The translations under genes and the position numbers were made by a program. The notes below the pieces were generated by a model. It was given only the letters and a program-made list of their open reading frames with translations, had not been told where the DNA came from and made no database searches. A stretch of DNA of 64,000 nucleotides from Paraconiothyrium sp. Pb-2020 (taxonomy: Eukaryota > Ascomycota > Dothideomycetes > Pleosporales > Didymosphaeriaceae), in NCBI GenBank assembly GCA_022419385.1, contig JAJUBI010000002.1:1550001-1614000 (forward strand), read 5' to 3'. Of this stretch, positions 20,813-33,100 are shown in pieces (positions within the stretch are counted from its first letter, which is position 1; each line of letters begins with the position of its first letter).

Positions 20813-22655
20813 TCACTCAAAGAAGTGGTTGACCAAAGGATCATACGTTGCGTTTCCATAAGCGCTTCCACCGAAGTCAAGATAGCCTGCAACATACGGT
20901 TGAGGAACTTTAGAGGTGATATCAACCTCGTCGCCAAATACCCATGCTGTCTGCATGCCCATAACCATATGTGCAATAATATGGCAATGCATCATCCAAA
21001 CGCCAGGTTCCGAGACCTGGACCCGCCATGCCCGCCATCCAGCTGTCGTATTCGGCACGCCTTTCTCCGCATATCGATACTGCATCGTAGTGTCCCTTAC
21101 AGCCGGCGTCCAGCCACTCTCTTCGTAGAGTTTCTCCAGCTTCGCATTGTTGGCAGTGGCGTCATACGTCCCGTTTCCGGAACCAAGATCCCAGAAGTGA
21201 CGACCGTGGGCATGGAAGGGGTGAATGTCCCAACCGCCGCTCGGACCGTTATTGTTCTCCCACACAATGTCTATGATCTCGCCGATTTTGGCGGGGTACG
21301 CGAGCGTCTTCGGATCCCATCCGTAGTTGGCGATTGCGGCTTCGTAGTTGGGGATCGCTTCTTGGCCTCGCTTGTAGATTTCGGTCAGATAGGGATAGGT
21401 GATGTTACTCTCTTTCCAGATGTTTCCGTTCTGTGACCATTCGGTTGTCCCATTGACTTTCTGTTTCACTGTGATTACGACGGTGCGATTTACTACGCTT
21501 GCGGGAGGAAATGGAGTGGACGTGGTATTGTACGGGGTGAGCGAGTACTCGAGCCAGTTCGTGACATCTTGAGGAAGCGTGATTGGCTTTGTCTCTGGCA
21601 GAACGATCGCTGATGTAGCGTTGTTATGGTAATAGCCATCTTCCGTAGTACGGTATGACAGCAATGCATAGCCGGAGACGTTTGCGGGTCTGTCACGGTT
21701 TTCGTACTGTATCCAAAAGTTTGTGCGATTCAATTTCTTCAGCTCTTCCACTGACTTCGTCTTGAAAAGCACAGAGAAACGTTGCCCGGGAGCAACCTGC
21801 AGGTGATCAGTATAAGCTTTCTTCGTAGTTGAACCATCAGCTTCGATGATAGTAAGGTTGTTATGCCCCTCAATCCCCAGCGTGACTAGTGAGATAACTT
21901 GTTGACCGATGAATCTCAGCCGATAAGTTCGGTCGGCTTCCACTTCTAGAACGTGTGGTAAACAGCTGGCGTCGGTGGCATTATCCGTTTGCGCCTTGCC
22001 GCTTTGTCCATTTAGCAGTATCGCGTTCGTCTCTCCGCTCCAAACAAAGGGATTGGCGATGAGACCTTTCTCAATTGTAGCATCGGTCTTATTGTAGTAG
22101 TCTTGCTGGAATAGAATGATGTCTCCGTCATACTGGTAGGGCTCTGGTTCGCAGGAATTCACGATCAATGGCCCGGCAGCAGTGATGGTCTGGAAGCCGA
22201 CGTGTGAATGGTAAAAGTACGTTCCCGCTTCTCCTACTTCTGGATGAATTTCATAATCAAAGAAGTGTCCCGGTGCGATGGGCCATTGGCTTGCTTGCGG
22301 GGTGCCATCCGAGTACGGTGCAACTCTTGCGGATAGACCATGCCAGTGCTTGCTCAATTAGCAAATCAATCTAAAGAAGGGCCGAAGCTCGTACGACGGT
22401 TATGTTTTGGTCAGGGATCTGGTTGTACACTCTGATCCAAGTCGTCTTCCCCTCCTCAAGATACAACGCCGGTCCAGGAGAGGTTCCATTCAGAAGTATT
22501 GAGTAGCGCGACTGGCAGTCGATTGTGATGTTCGCCGCCGTTGCATAAAGAGCAGTATCGGGTGACCAAGACCTGTCGTGCCGGACCAGTCCGGCTGTCA
22601 CTGGCGACGACCAGGCGGCGAGCAGCGCCGAAGCGGCAACAACAAAGAGTGACAT
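20813..22655 (-). CDS. secreted multicopper oxidase (ascorbate oxidase / laccase-like)
   Basis: Exons are 22655-22395 and 22348-20813. The 46-nt intron (GTACGA..CAAG) has a GCTAAT branch site and restores NITV-HWHGL. The product is 598 aa. A signal peptide (MSLFVVAASALLAAWSSPVTA) indicates export. All four copper motifs are present: HWHGL, YFYHSHVG, HPFHAHGRHFW and the C-terminal HCHIIAHMVMGMQ. The last ends with a Met axial position and lacks the classical laccase HCHIAWH...L form, so an ascorbate-oxidase-like or fungal MCO subgroup fits better than a white-rot laccase. It probably oxidises phenols or similar small substrates while reducing O2 to water, in the wall or medium. Several N-glycosylation sequons are visible. 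Nothing is broken. Confidence 0.93.
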
Positions 22656-23520
22656 GGCTCACACATTCTTCAGTGCTTGCTGGGTGTTGCGCTCTTATAC
22701 AGGTAGGAAATGGTTGCACAAGTTGGGGGCTTTGTGATGACGGGCTGCCTTACGGCTGTGCTCGTATGCCCCCAATTGGAAAAGGAGAATGTGACGAATT
22801 ACTACCCTGCCAGGGTGAGTTTTGTGGGGTCTGAAGAGTACAAAGGCTGCACTTCGGCCGCATTCGAGCGCGCTGGCGTTTTTTAGTGCTGACATTAGCC
22901 TACATTTTTACCGATCACGGTTAGCGATCAGCAAGTTATTAAAAGGAGGATAAGACTCAACATTTATTCGTTCAGGCAAACGACAGACATGCCTTCGAAT
23001 GCATCGCTGATGAGCGAATGTAAACTGAACGCCTAAGCGTAAAAATGGTCGAAAGCTTTCTGATGCTGATGAAAGCTGGACGACCTCGGCTCGAGGCTGG
23101 CTCCGGGCCTGAGAGCAAGTGCTTGGCAAAGAATGCAGGGACGCATACTACGATGCGGACCGTTCACATTGTTCACTACTCTCCTGAATCGTTCCTGACT
23201 CCGAAGAGCTGTTCGTTCAGTCTCGTTTAGCACCGACGAGCGCACCAACGGGCGACATTGGCAACCAGCCGCAGAACAGCTATGAACGTATCGGGCCGCG
23301 ATCAAGGGAGCCAAGGCGTACACTAGTAATAATTGTGTGGAAGGGGCTAAGTAAGAAGCTAGCGTACAAGGCCAGATTGTGTTCATCAATGGTTCCAACG
23401 TGAGTGCTGTCAACCACACGGAAATTTTGCGGATATATTCACCGAGGTGCACAGAGTATTAATTACAGAGTATTAATAAACTGTGAGCAACCCCCGATAG
23501 TATACCAGCTTTGGTGCGCG
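22656..23520. other. intergenic
   Basis: Promoter side of the multicopper oxidase and 3' side of the CRH pseudogene. Short duplicated words (for example ATTAC-AGAGTATTAAT at 23457-23476) occur. No gene is supported. Confidence 0.45.
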
Positions 23521-23521
23521 A

Positions 23522-25221
23522 TCACTGTAACGCTAGACAGTCCCTGTTCGACATTCCACTTTGTACAACGTACTCGGACAGAGGAGGTATCCTGAGTGCA
23601 GAATTTCCGACTGTTACTGTTGAAGTTCTTCCATTTAAGAACAAAGCGAAAGACGTAAATAGGGGATGCATTGAGCTCGACGATGAGATAGTAGGGGACA
23701 ATGTTGCGAGGATGGTTGCTGGCGATGAACATGTTGTCGCCACTGGAGTTGTTTTGCTTTTACGCGACTTCGCAGAGGTGCTCGAGATCATGCTCTTGCT
23801 TTTCGAGCTTGATGTCCTTGAGGAAGCGGTGGAAGAATGGATGAGGGAGCCAGTGTCGATGATCTAGACGCCCCAAGGATGCTGGTTTACGTAAAAGGGG
23901 TGGCCATAGGAGTAGATAGATCATTGCTTGAGCTAGCAGTGCTAGTTTCTGAGCTTGACGACACAACAGCTGATCTATCGGCAAGTGATGTAGGGGTGAT
24001 CTGAGTCGTTGAGAAGGAAACCATTGTCGACTTGGCGGAGCTGAAAGTTACGGTTCTTGAAATGCTTGACGCAGTCGCCTCGGAAAGTTCGGGTGTACTA
24101 GGCGTAGAACCAGATAACGTGACTGAGCTGAATTTGGTGGACTTGTTTAAACTTGCAAGAAAGTTGTGTTATGGAGACTTGGTCGAGTCCGCAGGAGAAG
24201 TTGGTGCGGTAGTTGAGCTGGAACTTGAACTCTCGTTCGCGCTAGTACTAGTAGTCGAAGTCGGTTTCGTAAGAATAGAAGTTGTTGACCCGCCTGTGCT
24301 ACCATTTGTGGAAGTTGGTGGATCCAGAACCCCACCACAATCGCAGTATGCGATGCTTGTCAAGATATTGTAGCAGTTGTCAACTAGTTCCGGGCTCCAC
24401 GACCTAAAGTCGGCGTTCAGTATACCGTACGTATCTTGGATAGTCGAACAAGAGTCCCCTGCTAACGCAACAATTTCCGTTCGTGTCGGGCCATTTATAT
24501 GCTGCTCCGGGATTGCAGTTCATTATACTGAAGCTTTGGAGATATATGGTGTAGGGAACCTTTGTAAGGTCCGTATAGCCACCGGCCCATTGAACGATGC
24601 CGGGGAGCGTGTCCTGATCTCCTCCAGACTATATGCCAACCTGTAGCCTACACGGGGTTTGAGGATACTGGTGCATGTCATTGTCCGCTTCAGTTCGGAC
24701 GGGTTGCCCATCAATCGACTAGACGATGCGATCGGAGTTCCAATCAATGGATAGAGTATGTATAGAATCGGGATTGCTGAACCTCTACCGTTGTGCCTCT
24801 GTCATACCATCCAGTCAAGCATTTGCCAAAATAGCCAGTCTGAACTTGTCCTTGCGAATTGACGTTCCCGAAGTTGTTGCCAGACCATTCCCAATTCACC
24901 TCGTTAACGCCGTCGGACATGAGCACCACATTGTCCACCATGCCCATCCTCGGCATAGCCTACATGGGAATATCGAGCTTACCAGAGAAGCTATAAAATT
25001 TGACCCATAGCTGAACAGAATGGTGTCGTTTCTGGAAGGCGAGATTGTGCGTAGTCGGAACGTGTTCAGTCTGATGCAAGACTCGTCCGCTTGGTGAAGT
25101 CAACGAAGTAATGCTCTGGAGCGGGAATATTAGGCAGGCATACGTTCGTGCCACTTTTGAGCGGATTGCAGGTCTGGCGGCTACAAAGAGTTGTAAGTAG
25201 GTAAGGGTGAACGTAAAGCAT
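23522..25221 (-). pseudogene. decayed CRH1-family cell-wall glycan transglycosylase (GH16) gene
   Basis: CRH-like pieces are spread over several frames. They are an N-terminal CNPL..CLPNIPAPEHYFVDFTK, a VVLMSDGVNEVNWEWSGNNFG core (the ExDxE-type GH16 site reads NEVNWEW), QTGYFGK, GTTVEV, IDWNSDRIV-stop-SIDGQPVR, then TLPGIVQWAGGYTDL and CDCGG. A Ser/Thr-rich tail typical of a GPI wall protein ends the set. Stops interrupt the aligned protein at 25066-25068 (TGA where Trp is expected), 24960-24962 (TAG for Gln in the M-Q-A motif), 24719-24721 and 24629-24631 (TAG for Trp), and 24169-24171 (TAA). Frames also change near 25060, at YSI/SIDW near 24748, and at a G run near 24447. Most stops fit C-to-T in a CpA context on one strand, as in RIP. 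The gene cannot make a full product. The first ATG taken is 25221-25219. Confidence 0.85.
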
Positions 25222-25964
25222 GATCGCTTGGATTACATTGCAGCGTACCAGGAGATAGAGCGTAAAAGCGGAAACCTCATATTGGAGTTGCCCAAAAGAT
25301 GATCAGCAGCCTTCACATTTTGGCAGCAGCCTTTGTCATCGATACAGTTCGCCAAGTGCGGCAGATCTGTGTGAGTTTTGCTTTGAGGTTGCACGTCGGA
25401 ACCGCAACATCAAACAGAGCGACCCGAGCTCCATCGCGAAGGAACCAGCGAACACCATTGGGTCCAGGAACAACTGGCACAGTTCATCGTGGAAATCCTA
25501 AGACTGGAGGAGGAACCTCGGTCGTATACGACCTGCTCCGCTTACAGAGTACATGGAGAAATCCGTGGAACCGCCTGAACAAGGCGTTTGTGTGGGCATG
25601 TACAAACAGGAGAAGAGCAGGAGGCGTTGTGTGCTGCGGGGTGGAGCCACATTCGAGAGTCGGTTACGAGGGACGAGCCAAGCCGAGCAATGGAAAGTGT
25701 CTGATCGGCGCAGACGGGACGTGATCACGTGGTTTCGCGTTCTTAACCATTTCCAATACGGTCAAACGGCATTCGCCCCACCAATCATAGTCACCAACGA
25801 CCAAGCGGGGGAAGCGCGACGCATATTCGCGGCCACAATAGGGCGCGCAAGGTCCGTATCTTGTTGCCTGCTTCGATTTATAATCAGGCAATTTCCCCTC
25901 TGCGTGCTGTGCTACGTACTGAGTTTCCCAGAAGATTCGGACCGCCAGAATTCCGACCTATATT
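25222..25964. other. intergenic
   Basis: Upstream of the CRH pseudogene and of the GFA gene (divergent). Overlapping open frames at 25.3-25.9 kb on both strands show no recognisable protein. Confidence 0.45.
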
Positions 25965-27128
25965 ATGGCTTCCACCGAGGACGTTATCAAGCTGACAGCG
26001 AACTGTCTTTGCAAGGCGCACACCTTTACGACAAACGTACCGAAATCGAAGCTCCCGCTGGAAGGATGGGCCTGTCATTGCGATTCCTGCCGCCACGTTA
26101 CCGGCGCACTGTACACCATGGACACTCCTTGGCCTGAAAAGCGAGCGAATGTCGATATATCCGGCCTGAAAGCCTACAGTTTCTCACCTAAATACGACTT
26201 TCTGTTCTGTCCCACTTGTTCTACGCCCATGTTCTTCGCCAACAAACAGGAAGCAGACAAAGAGCTGGGTTTGCTCACGGGGAGCCTCAGAAATACTACG
26301 GGCGATATCGTGAAAATAACGAATCATATATTCGTTGGAGATACCCAAGATGGAGGCGCGTCTATGTGGCTACGCAAACCTAACGCTGATGGCACTGATG
26401 CTAAGCGCTACAGGGAGCGCGCGGAGACTGACAAGGGCGAGTCAGCTGAGGCGGTAGTGTCTGATTGGCCACCACATAATAGCTTGACAGGTTTCGAGGC
26501 GAAGAAGGAAGGTCCAGTGCCCATCTGGTGCAAATGCAAAGGCGTGAACCTGCTGTGGCAGCCAGGTAGTTACGACGGAGTAAAGGACGATGAGCTGCCG
26601 TGGTTCGTTGACCCTGCTACACGTAAGGCTCTGGCAGGTTTCTGCGCTTGCGAGTCGTGCCGCTTGTTCGGGGGAGTAGACGTCTGGAACTGGGGATTTG
26701 CGGAGTTGAGGGATATACACTTCGCAAACAAACAGCCGGGGTTTCCAGATTCAAGCGAAGTCCTCAGAGCGCTGGTTGATGCCAAGGATCCGTCCGTTGG
26801 AACGCTCACCTACTATGCATCTTCCTCCGACACTCAACGGTACTTTTGCAGCAATTGTTCGGCTTCTGTTTTCTATGCGTCAGACGATAGGACCTTCATG
26901 GTGGACATTGCGCTCGGGGTTCTTGGAGCATCGGACGGTGCCAGGGCTGAAGGATACTTTTCGTGGGCTTACGGAGGTGCAATCAGCCACTTGGAAGAAA
27001 ATGCTGGATACTGGAGGTATGATATGTTTGATCGCGTCGCAAAAGAGGGCGAGAAATGGAGAATTGATCGGAACTATCCCAAAAACTGGAGGAGGCTGGC
27101 GCGCGAGAAAGCTGTAGAGAAGGCATAA
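25965..27128 (+). CDS. tandem GFA / CENP-V domain protein (Mss4-like zinc fold)
   Basis: Single exon, 387 aa. Two copies of the glutathione-dependent formaldehyde-activating enzyme (GFA, Mss4-like) fold are visible. Copy 1 (about residues 8-130) has CLCKAHTF, CHCDSCRHVTGALYT and FCPTCSTPMFF. Copy 2 (about 185-350) has WCKCKGVNL, CACESCRLFGGVDVWNW and FCSNCSASVFYA. Each supplies the Cys set expected for one structural and one catalytic zinc. GFA proteins are often annotated as adding glutathione to formaldehyde, but most fungal members have no proven substrate. No targeting signal is seen. Both copies keep their metal-binding cysteines, so both may be folded. Confidence 0.88.
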   Translation: MASTEDVIKLTANCLCKAHTFTTNVPKSKLPLEGWACHCDSCRHVTGALYTMDTPWPEKRANVDISGLKAYSFSPKYDFLFCPTCSTPMFFANKQEADKELGLLTGSLRNTTGDIVKITNHIFVGDTQDGGASMWLRKPNADGTDAKRYRERAETDKGESAEAVVSDWPPHNSLTGFEAKKEGPVPIWCKCKGVNLLWQPGSYDGVKDDELPWFVDPATRKALAGFCACESCRLFGGVDVWNWGFAELRDIHFANKQPGFPDSSEVLRALVDAKDPSVGTLTYYASSSDTQRYFCSNCSASVFYASDDRTFMVDIALGVLGASDGARAEGYFSWAYGGAISHLEENAGYWRYDMFDRVAKEGEKWRIDRNYPKNWRRLAREKAVEKA

Positions 27129-28536
27129 GAATACATATTTCAATACTTTTGTCAATGTTACATGCACTAGATATTGTCATCCTGTGTTGTTTTCTACTGC
27201 TGATCTCTACTCAGCGTTGAACAGTGACCACAGACCTGTGAAGAATGGTTCTGATCTCAAATCGACGGCCTCAAAGAGAGATCCTCTCCTATCTAGTGAT
27301 TTCCTAACGTGTTTTGTGTCAACTTGATGACCGAGTTGTAATTTGCAACCGCCCGAATCTACCAGCTTGGTATACCACCGTGTTACGAAGGTTGTGGAGT
27401 CAATATCTTTTGTCAATTGAAGTCCTATAACTGCCTTGAAGCGATGGTCGCTTTGAGAATACAGGGAACTGTTAGCTTGACTCTGGTCGGTAGCTTTGAT
27501 CGAATAGCGTACTGATGTTGAAAGCTGGATGGCTAGCCGGCAAGAGAGGTTGCTCTGTGTTCGTAGAGCAGCATGCGCCTCCGAAACTTTGTCTCCTGGG
27601 TTGCACCCCGGCCGTCGGGAAGCTTGCTGTGTCAGGGATAGATTGCAAATCTTGTAGCGGGGAGGGATCAATGCTTCATGCTCGCTTCTCCCTGCAAGAC
27701 TGGAGTTTTGATCGCTGACCCGGCAAAGCAGACCCGTGCGTTGTAGGTAATGTGACCTGGGTTGCCTTTTGGTGGCGTAGGCTGAGACAAGGGTCTAGTC
27801 ACTGGCATCAAAACACTCCTAAAAGCGAACAGCATGCATGGCGGCTAGGTACCGGTACCAAGGATCCTTGTGGAGACAAAGCCACCAGCCAAGCATGTGG
27901 GGCAGGAAGCATGCCTTCTGTCATCACGTCGGCTAGTGATAGAAAGGTCCCAGTAGTGTAACCATTGGGCAATTGGGCCACACGAAGAGGGCAAGAAGGA
28001 AGGTAGTGTGTCACTCACTTTATGTTGTCAAAAATGCGAAAGCAAAAAGAGTTCGGGCCCGGGCGCCCTACGTCTCTCCTGCGAATCGAACTGTTAGCAC
28101 AATCCAAATACGCAACTACCTAACTATCTAACGCGGAACGCTAATCAACTAACTAGACTAAGGCATCGACCAGCGCACGTCGAGAGGCGAAAGTAACTGC
28201 AGATTGTTTAATATATATAGTAGAAGAGGGTTTCTTTGGGATGAGGTAAACAGAATACTTGTGGGTGATTGTAACTATGTGGAAGGAGCGGGGTTCAGTA
28301 GCGAGCTCTCCAATTTGGGGGAGGTGAAGGAGACGATAAAATTGAGCCTTGGAGACGCTGCAAGGTGCGTGTGTGCAAGCGGAGCACGCGAGCGCGGGTT
28401 GGCCGTATCTTGTTATCTGAGCTTCGAAAGAGCCCATAGCAGTATCAAAACACCCGAAACATTTCTTCAAGACTGTAGTTGCAATAGGCTCTTCATTGAA
28501 CTCTCTATTATTGAAAACTACAGACTATGCTACGAT
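27129..28536. other. mostly non-coding; one weak minus-strand frame
   Basis: A 154-codon minus-strand frame (27207-27671) has a protein-like C-terminal half (FVTRWYTKLVDSGGCKLQLG) but no known domain or splice support. I treat it as possible, not called. Palindromic GGTACCGGTACC occurs near 27848. No RNA gene is found. Confidence 0.4.
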
Positions 28537-28960
28537 TCATACGTACATCACGTTGCGCAAGTGGCTCAACAACGCCTCCCTCTGCCAATTTGAAACCAGG
28601 TCCCCCCCCTGAATCTGACCAGCAGGCAAGCTTCTCTCCCACCAATCGACAGTGTCGTCGAAGTGCCCTTGTGCTTCATACCAGAAAGTGCGCTCCCACT
28701 CAAGACGGGGATTCTCTTCAGAGATACCCCAAGTACAGGTCTGAGGATAGTCGTCTTCCGGCAATAGGAGCACTCCTTTGAACCCAAATTGCTCTCCTGT
28801 TAGGTCGATTATGAAACTTTCGTGAGCTTTCGTAATGCGTATCACCGAGTGAACCGTTGGGGGTCGCGATCTTCCAGACAAGGAATTGAAGGCAGCTACG
28901 GGAGATGCGTGTAGCAGTGATGGTGGTATCCAAGCACACAGAAGTCGCGCTAATATTGGG
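28537..28960 (-). CDS. orphan family member A, partial ('LD-x-G-x-QFG' family)
   Basis: A minus-strand open frame carries the core VIRITKAHESFIIDLTGEQFGFKG followed by LLLPEDDYP, then a C-terminal part with WERTFWYEAQGHFDDTVDWW. The core matches the two better-resolved genes at 41379-42170 and 44763-45597 (FIIDLTGEQFGFKG against YVLDLSGWQFGYDD and FVLDVAGDQFGIEG). No in-frame ATG lies near the N-terminus. The frame runs up to an acceptor-like CAG or TAG near 28950-28970, so this is a downstream exon of an unresolved or truncated gene; the right boundary is approximate. The function is unknown. It is divergent from the 29134 gene. Confidence 0.5.
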
Positions 28961-29133
28961 TTGCTACTGAAGAGTGTGTGCGTGCGTTAGGCTCCGTCTG
29001 TTGCACTTGACCCCATGACGGCTTCACAACCTCCAATTTCGGTCTGCTATTAAGTCGGTTTTTCGGCTTCCACTACTCGCTTGGAACTCGAGTATCAACT
29101 TCATTTCTTCCTACCAAGCTCAATTATCCAACG

Positions 29134-30192
29134 ATGTACAGCCCACGTAGCATTTCCAGCGTCCTCGAAGGCGTCGAAGGAGGGTCAGCATCGCGATGGT
29201 TGCAGGACGCTTCTCGAACTGTAAATCTCATCGATATTGTGTTCTCCTCCGAGAGAGAAATTATGTACAGTAGTGTGCTCCGCGATATCAAGATCGTCGA
29301 AGGGGTGCACCAATTCGCTCTCGAACCGACAAGCGCACCAGCAGGCCGAGAGCCGTTCTGCGATGCCCATTTGCAGGAAGCAGTGAAATTGGAGGCTCTG
29401 TACTTCAGCCAGTGCATTCATGCTGTAAAGCTCAGCAGGCCTCTTTTAGCATACTTGCGCAGAGGTAAGAGGATTCCCCACGTAAACAACGTAACCTGAC
29501 AAGACGTACTAGATTGTCGTTTCCGCGTCCTCCAATACAACGCGCACATTATACCGGAAGTCCGCACATACTGCCGCAATCTGGGGATGTCCAACGACGA
29601 CCCCTTGCACTCTGTGCTGCTAATATCGCCGTCCTTTATCCCGTCAAGCGCAACCCCGATAGATCCCTTCAGAGACGCCGGCATGATCATCGACCCCTCA
29701 GCGCGGCAAATGGGCTTCCAGGAAACCATCTCGTGCGCGGCCGACTACATTCGTGACAAGTTCAACATCCGCAAAAGACACCCAATTGCGGAACTTGGGT
29801 CACATCTCAACGAGTTTCAAGTCGACTTCCTCAGGTATCATCGATCGCTTGAGGAATACAATTACCATTTTCGCCTCGAGGCTTCGATCCGCGTCATCTG
29901 CAATATCCTGTTTCGCGAGCTAGAAGACAGGGGTGGAGCAAGAGCAGTCATGGACCTGGAGGAACAAAAGTGGACACAATTCTTGAAAATATTGAGGCTA
30001 CAGCTGGAGGAGGGTTTGCGTAGGCTCCGAGCTCAGCTTGACGGGATAGATTTCTCAACGTTGAGCGAAGCGGATAAGCATGATGTGGAACAAGAACTGA
30101 TGAGTTTACACAACAGCGAGGGTTATGTCCGCATGATGGCCCTGGCTCGCGATTTCTGGTCTCAAGATCGGATAAAATGCAGCGATATCTAG
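29134..30192 (+). CDS. hypothetical protein, helical C-terminus
   Basis: Two exons, 29134-29464 and 29513-30192, with a 48-nt intron (GTAAGA..CTAG), give 336 aa. The family is not recognised. The N-terminus has a BTB-like feel (MYSSVLRDIKIVEGVHQFAL, LEALYFSQCIHAVKLSRPLL) but no firm match. The second half is rich in charged helices (EFQVDFLRYHRSLEEYNYHFRLEASIR, KILRLQLEEGLRRLRAQLDGI) that could form coiled coils. No signal peptide or TM segment is present. The splice phase is correct, supporting a genuine gene. Divergent neighbour: orphan family member A. Confidence 0.65.
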
Positions 30193-33100
30193 TTCAATTG
30201 CTTGTTCTCACAGAGAGGTATTGAGTACAGCTTGTTGTCATCTTTATACGCCTTTATACGCCTTGAATAGATGCCGGCCGCATACTGGTAGCTGAACCCG
30301 GCCTACCATCGAGAGCCTGTGCAGTGCTTTGTACGTGGTACATACACTAGTGTAATGTCGTGGTGTCAATCGGAGAGAGCCCGTGCTAAGCTTAGTCTGG
30401 GGTTTGGGCGTCAGTCACTAGATCAAGCACAGGTTGGTGGCTAGGCTGGAAGGGGTAGGATATGAAAGCATGGGCGCTCCTGGATGCCATCGAAAAGCAC
30501 AATCATCGCAGACATTCCGGAGATGTACAGTAAGATGTAACTTAGACAATGAACGTTCTCAATCGTTCCCTGTAGCATAATGAGCTAGCAATTGACGACT
30601 TTTGCTTCAGAGTAGCGATGATTGACTCAATCTACGGAGTCACTCTCGGCGCCCAACGTGAAATTGTAGCTCCACATTACACGAAAGGTGAGCTTAAGTG
30701 CAGTTGGATCGTTAGCGTGACTGTGACGCCCTGTTGGAGTGGCTGGACAAGTTTCAATAGGCGATGAGCAGCCAGCGGGCTTGCAATCGAGCTCTATGAG
30801 CTTTATGAACTTGGCCGAGGCACTGCCCCGAGTCGGCGCTTGATGTGCACCTATATGTGATGTAGCGTGACCATGCAGCTGGATGCATGCGGTATGTGGT
30901 AGATTGACGCCGTTGCAGGCGGATTGTAAGCCGCAGAGGTGGCAATGCACTTGGCAACAAGGTTGCACCATTTGCAGATGTGATACTACGTCGTTAGCCT
31001 CGACCTTTTGCAGCGGCAGGCCGAGTCCGTCAGCGTCACCAATTCTGGGTGTGCTGTGAGGAGTGTCCCGCTAGTTTGTGTTCGTCGTCACGTCTCCGCC
31101 GCGCCTATACCACCATCACCACAACATCCTCGGTCTGCCCCACTTGCGCGCTCAAAAGCCGACGCCATCTTTTCGATCGAGCCGTCAGCACATAACTTGG
31201 GATAGGCAACAAGAGGTTTGTCTCTATGCGCTCGCTCGAGAGCTTGTTCTTATGTCTTTCTCATCCACCCCCGGCGCCTGCAGCTGTGGCTTTCCAGCCT
31301 ATAACTTGGGCTCTCGAACGCAAACACCGCGAGACAGCATATGCGTACACGGTCGCTTCGAAGACATGACAAAGCCTTTTGGGTGCCGGGCGTGGGCACG
31401 GAAGAGCGCGCTACCTCTCTGGCCTCTTACCCCTCCTCTCGCCCTCACAGCAACGCAGCGGATCCCGGGAGACGAAGTGGGACGGAGCTTCAGGTAGGCC
31501 ACATCTACAATGGCGGTGACTACAGCATGTGAGTGACAAACAAGCAGTCGGGATGTTTGACTAGATTGCGCGACACAGCTTAGTAAGGCGCACGGAGATT
31601 GAACAGCTCCAGGGTGGCCAAGCCGCAAACCAGGTAGAACAGCGAGTAGGGAACACACACAATGGGATGCTTTGACGGTCTGGGAACATCGAGCCACCCG
31701 TGTCTGCTCTTTGTCGACGCTGCGACGAGACCTTGTTTGCGACCGCTCCGCGACCGATCCGCGATCCACCAACGTCGGGTGGGGTGAGCTCCTCTGAGAG
31801 CATCTTCAAGAAGGAAACCAAGCTGCTGGACTCTGCGGGCTTCGCTCAGAGGAGCGCAACTACCCGCACGTTCTCGGTCTCCCGAAATCCGACTGAAGCG
31901 TCGTTGCCCTTGCAAGCCTCCACAACGACAGCAAGTACTGGACGCTCTTCACTGTAAGTACACCTCCTTGGATCTAGAAGAAGCTCTGGTATCCTTCAGC
32001 TGACGATAGCGACAGTTCGGTAACGCCAGCAAGCCAAGGCTGCCACCGCGATGATCTCCTACCCCGCGAGAGAACATTACAGATACGAGCACAGCCTGTC
32101 GGAGAGGGTTCAGTGATCTCGATGACCACATCGTAGGAGGGTGACCACTCCGCTGCTCTGGTCCTGAAAGCGCACCGTAATACAATGGGACAGAGCAAGA
32201 CTCCCCTGAGCCGAGGCAGAGGGAGCGGTCGACCAGATAAGGTGGCGGACCAGGTTCAGAACTTTCGGAAAGCCCACCAAATGGATTCGAGACCTCGGTA
32301 TCTTCCTAGAGGATAGAAGCGAATGAGTGAAGGTGCATGACTACCCACCGGAGATGAGCAACGGAGGCACAAGAGAACCTGAGAGAGACGCCTGTAGGCC
32401 GACGGTCATTGACACCATCCAAGAGAGGTAAGGATGTGATCGTCCAGCTATTGGCCTCGCTCAGAGCTTCACTAATCAAGCCACTGGCAAAATTGTAGGT
32501 GTACTTCCTTTACACGGCTTTCCGCATTGCACCCGATAGCGTCCGACAGCTGAACGATCGACCCGCAGCATTGATAAGTTGGAACCAATCCGCGGTGATT
32601 AGATACCGAGGATGATGCGCTTTGCGTTCGTTGAGGGCATCAGATGTCTATTTCGAACCCTCGCATGAACCCTGACGCGGATCGAGGTCATCGCCAAGTC
32701 TCTGTTGAACAGGGGGAAACATAACACAGGCTGTGATCCCCTTACTCGGTCTCGTCGATCTTGACCAGCCTCTCTCAGCGCCACCCGATCGACCGCCCGA
32801 TAGAGCGTCCGAAGAGCCAACCGTGGCCACACCTTCCGTGCCCAGCAAGCCTTCCGTTCAAAGTATGCCTATCGACAATGCAAAGATCAGTGTTATGCAC
32901 ACGATGGTGAAGTCTCGACAGTTGTTAGACAAGGACCAGGACGCACTTCAACGACCATTGTCTCGGCCACGAGAAGGAACAAGAAGACGAGCCATCCATC
33001 GATCGAACGATTACGCAGACCGACCGACAGTGCCACTTCTGGGAGATCAGAAGGTTCGGGCGTGTACGCGACCGCAATGTCGAAAGACTTGGTATCGATG

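Noticed and set aside
32595..32615. GATTAGATACC, resembling a small-subunit rRNA motif
   Set aside because: Flanking sequence does not match rRNA helices; an 11-base chance match.
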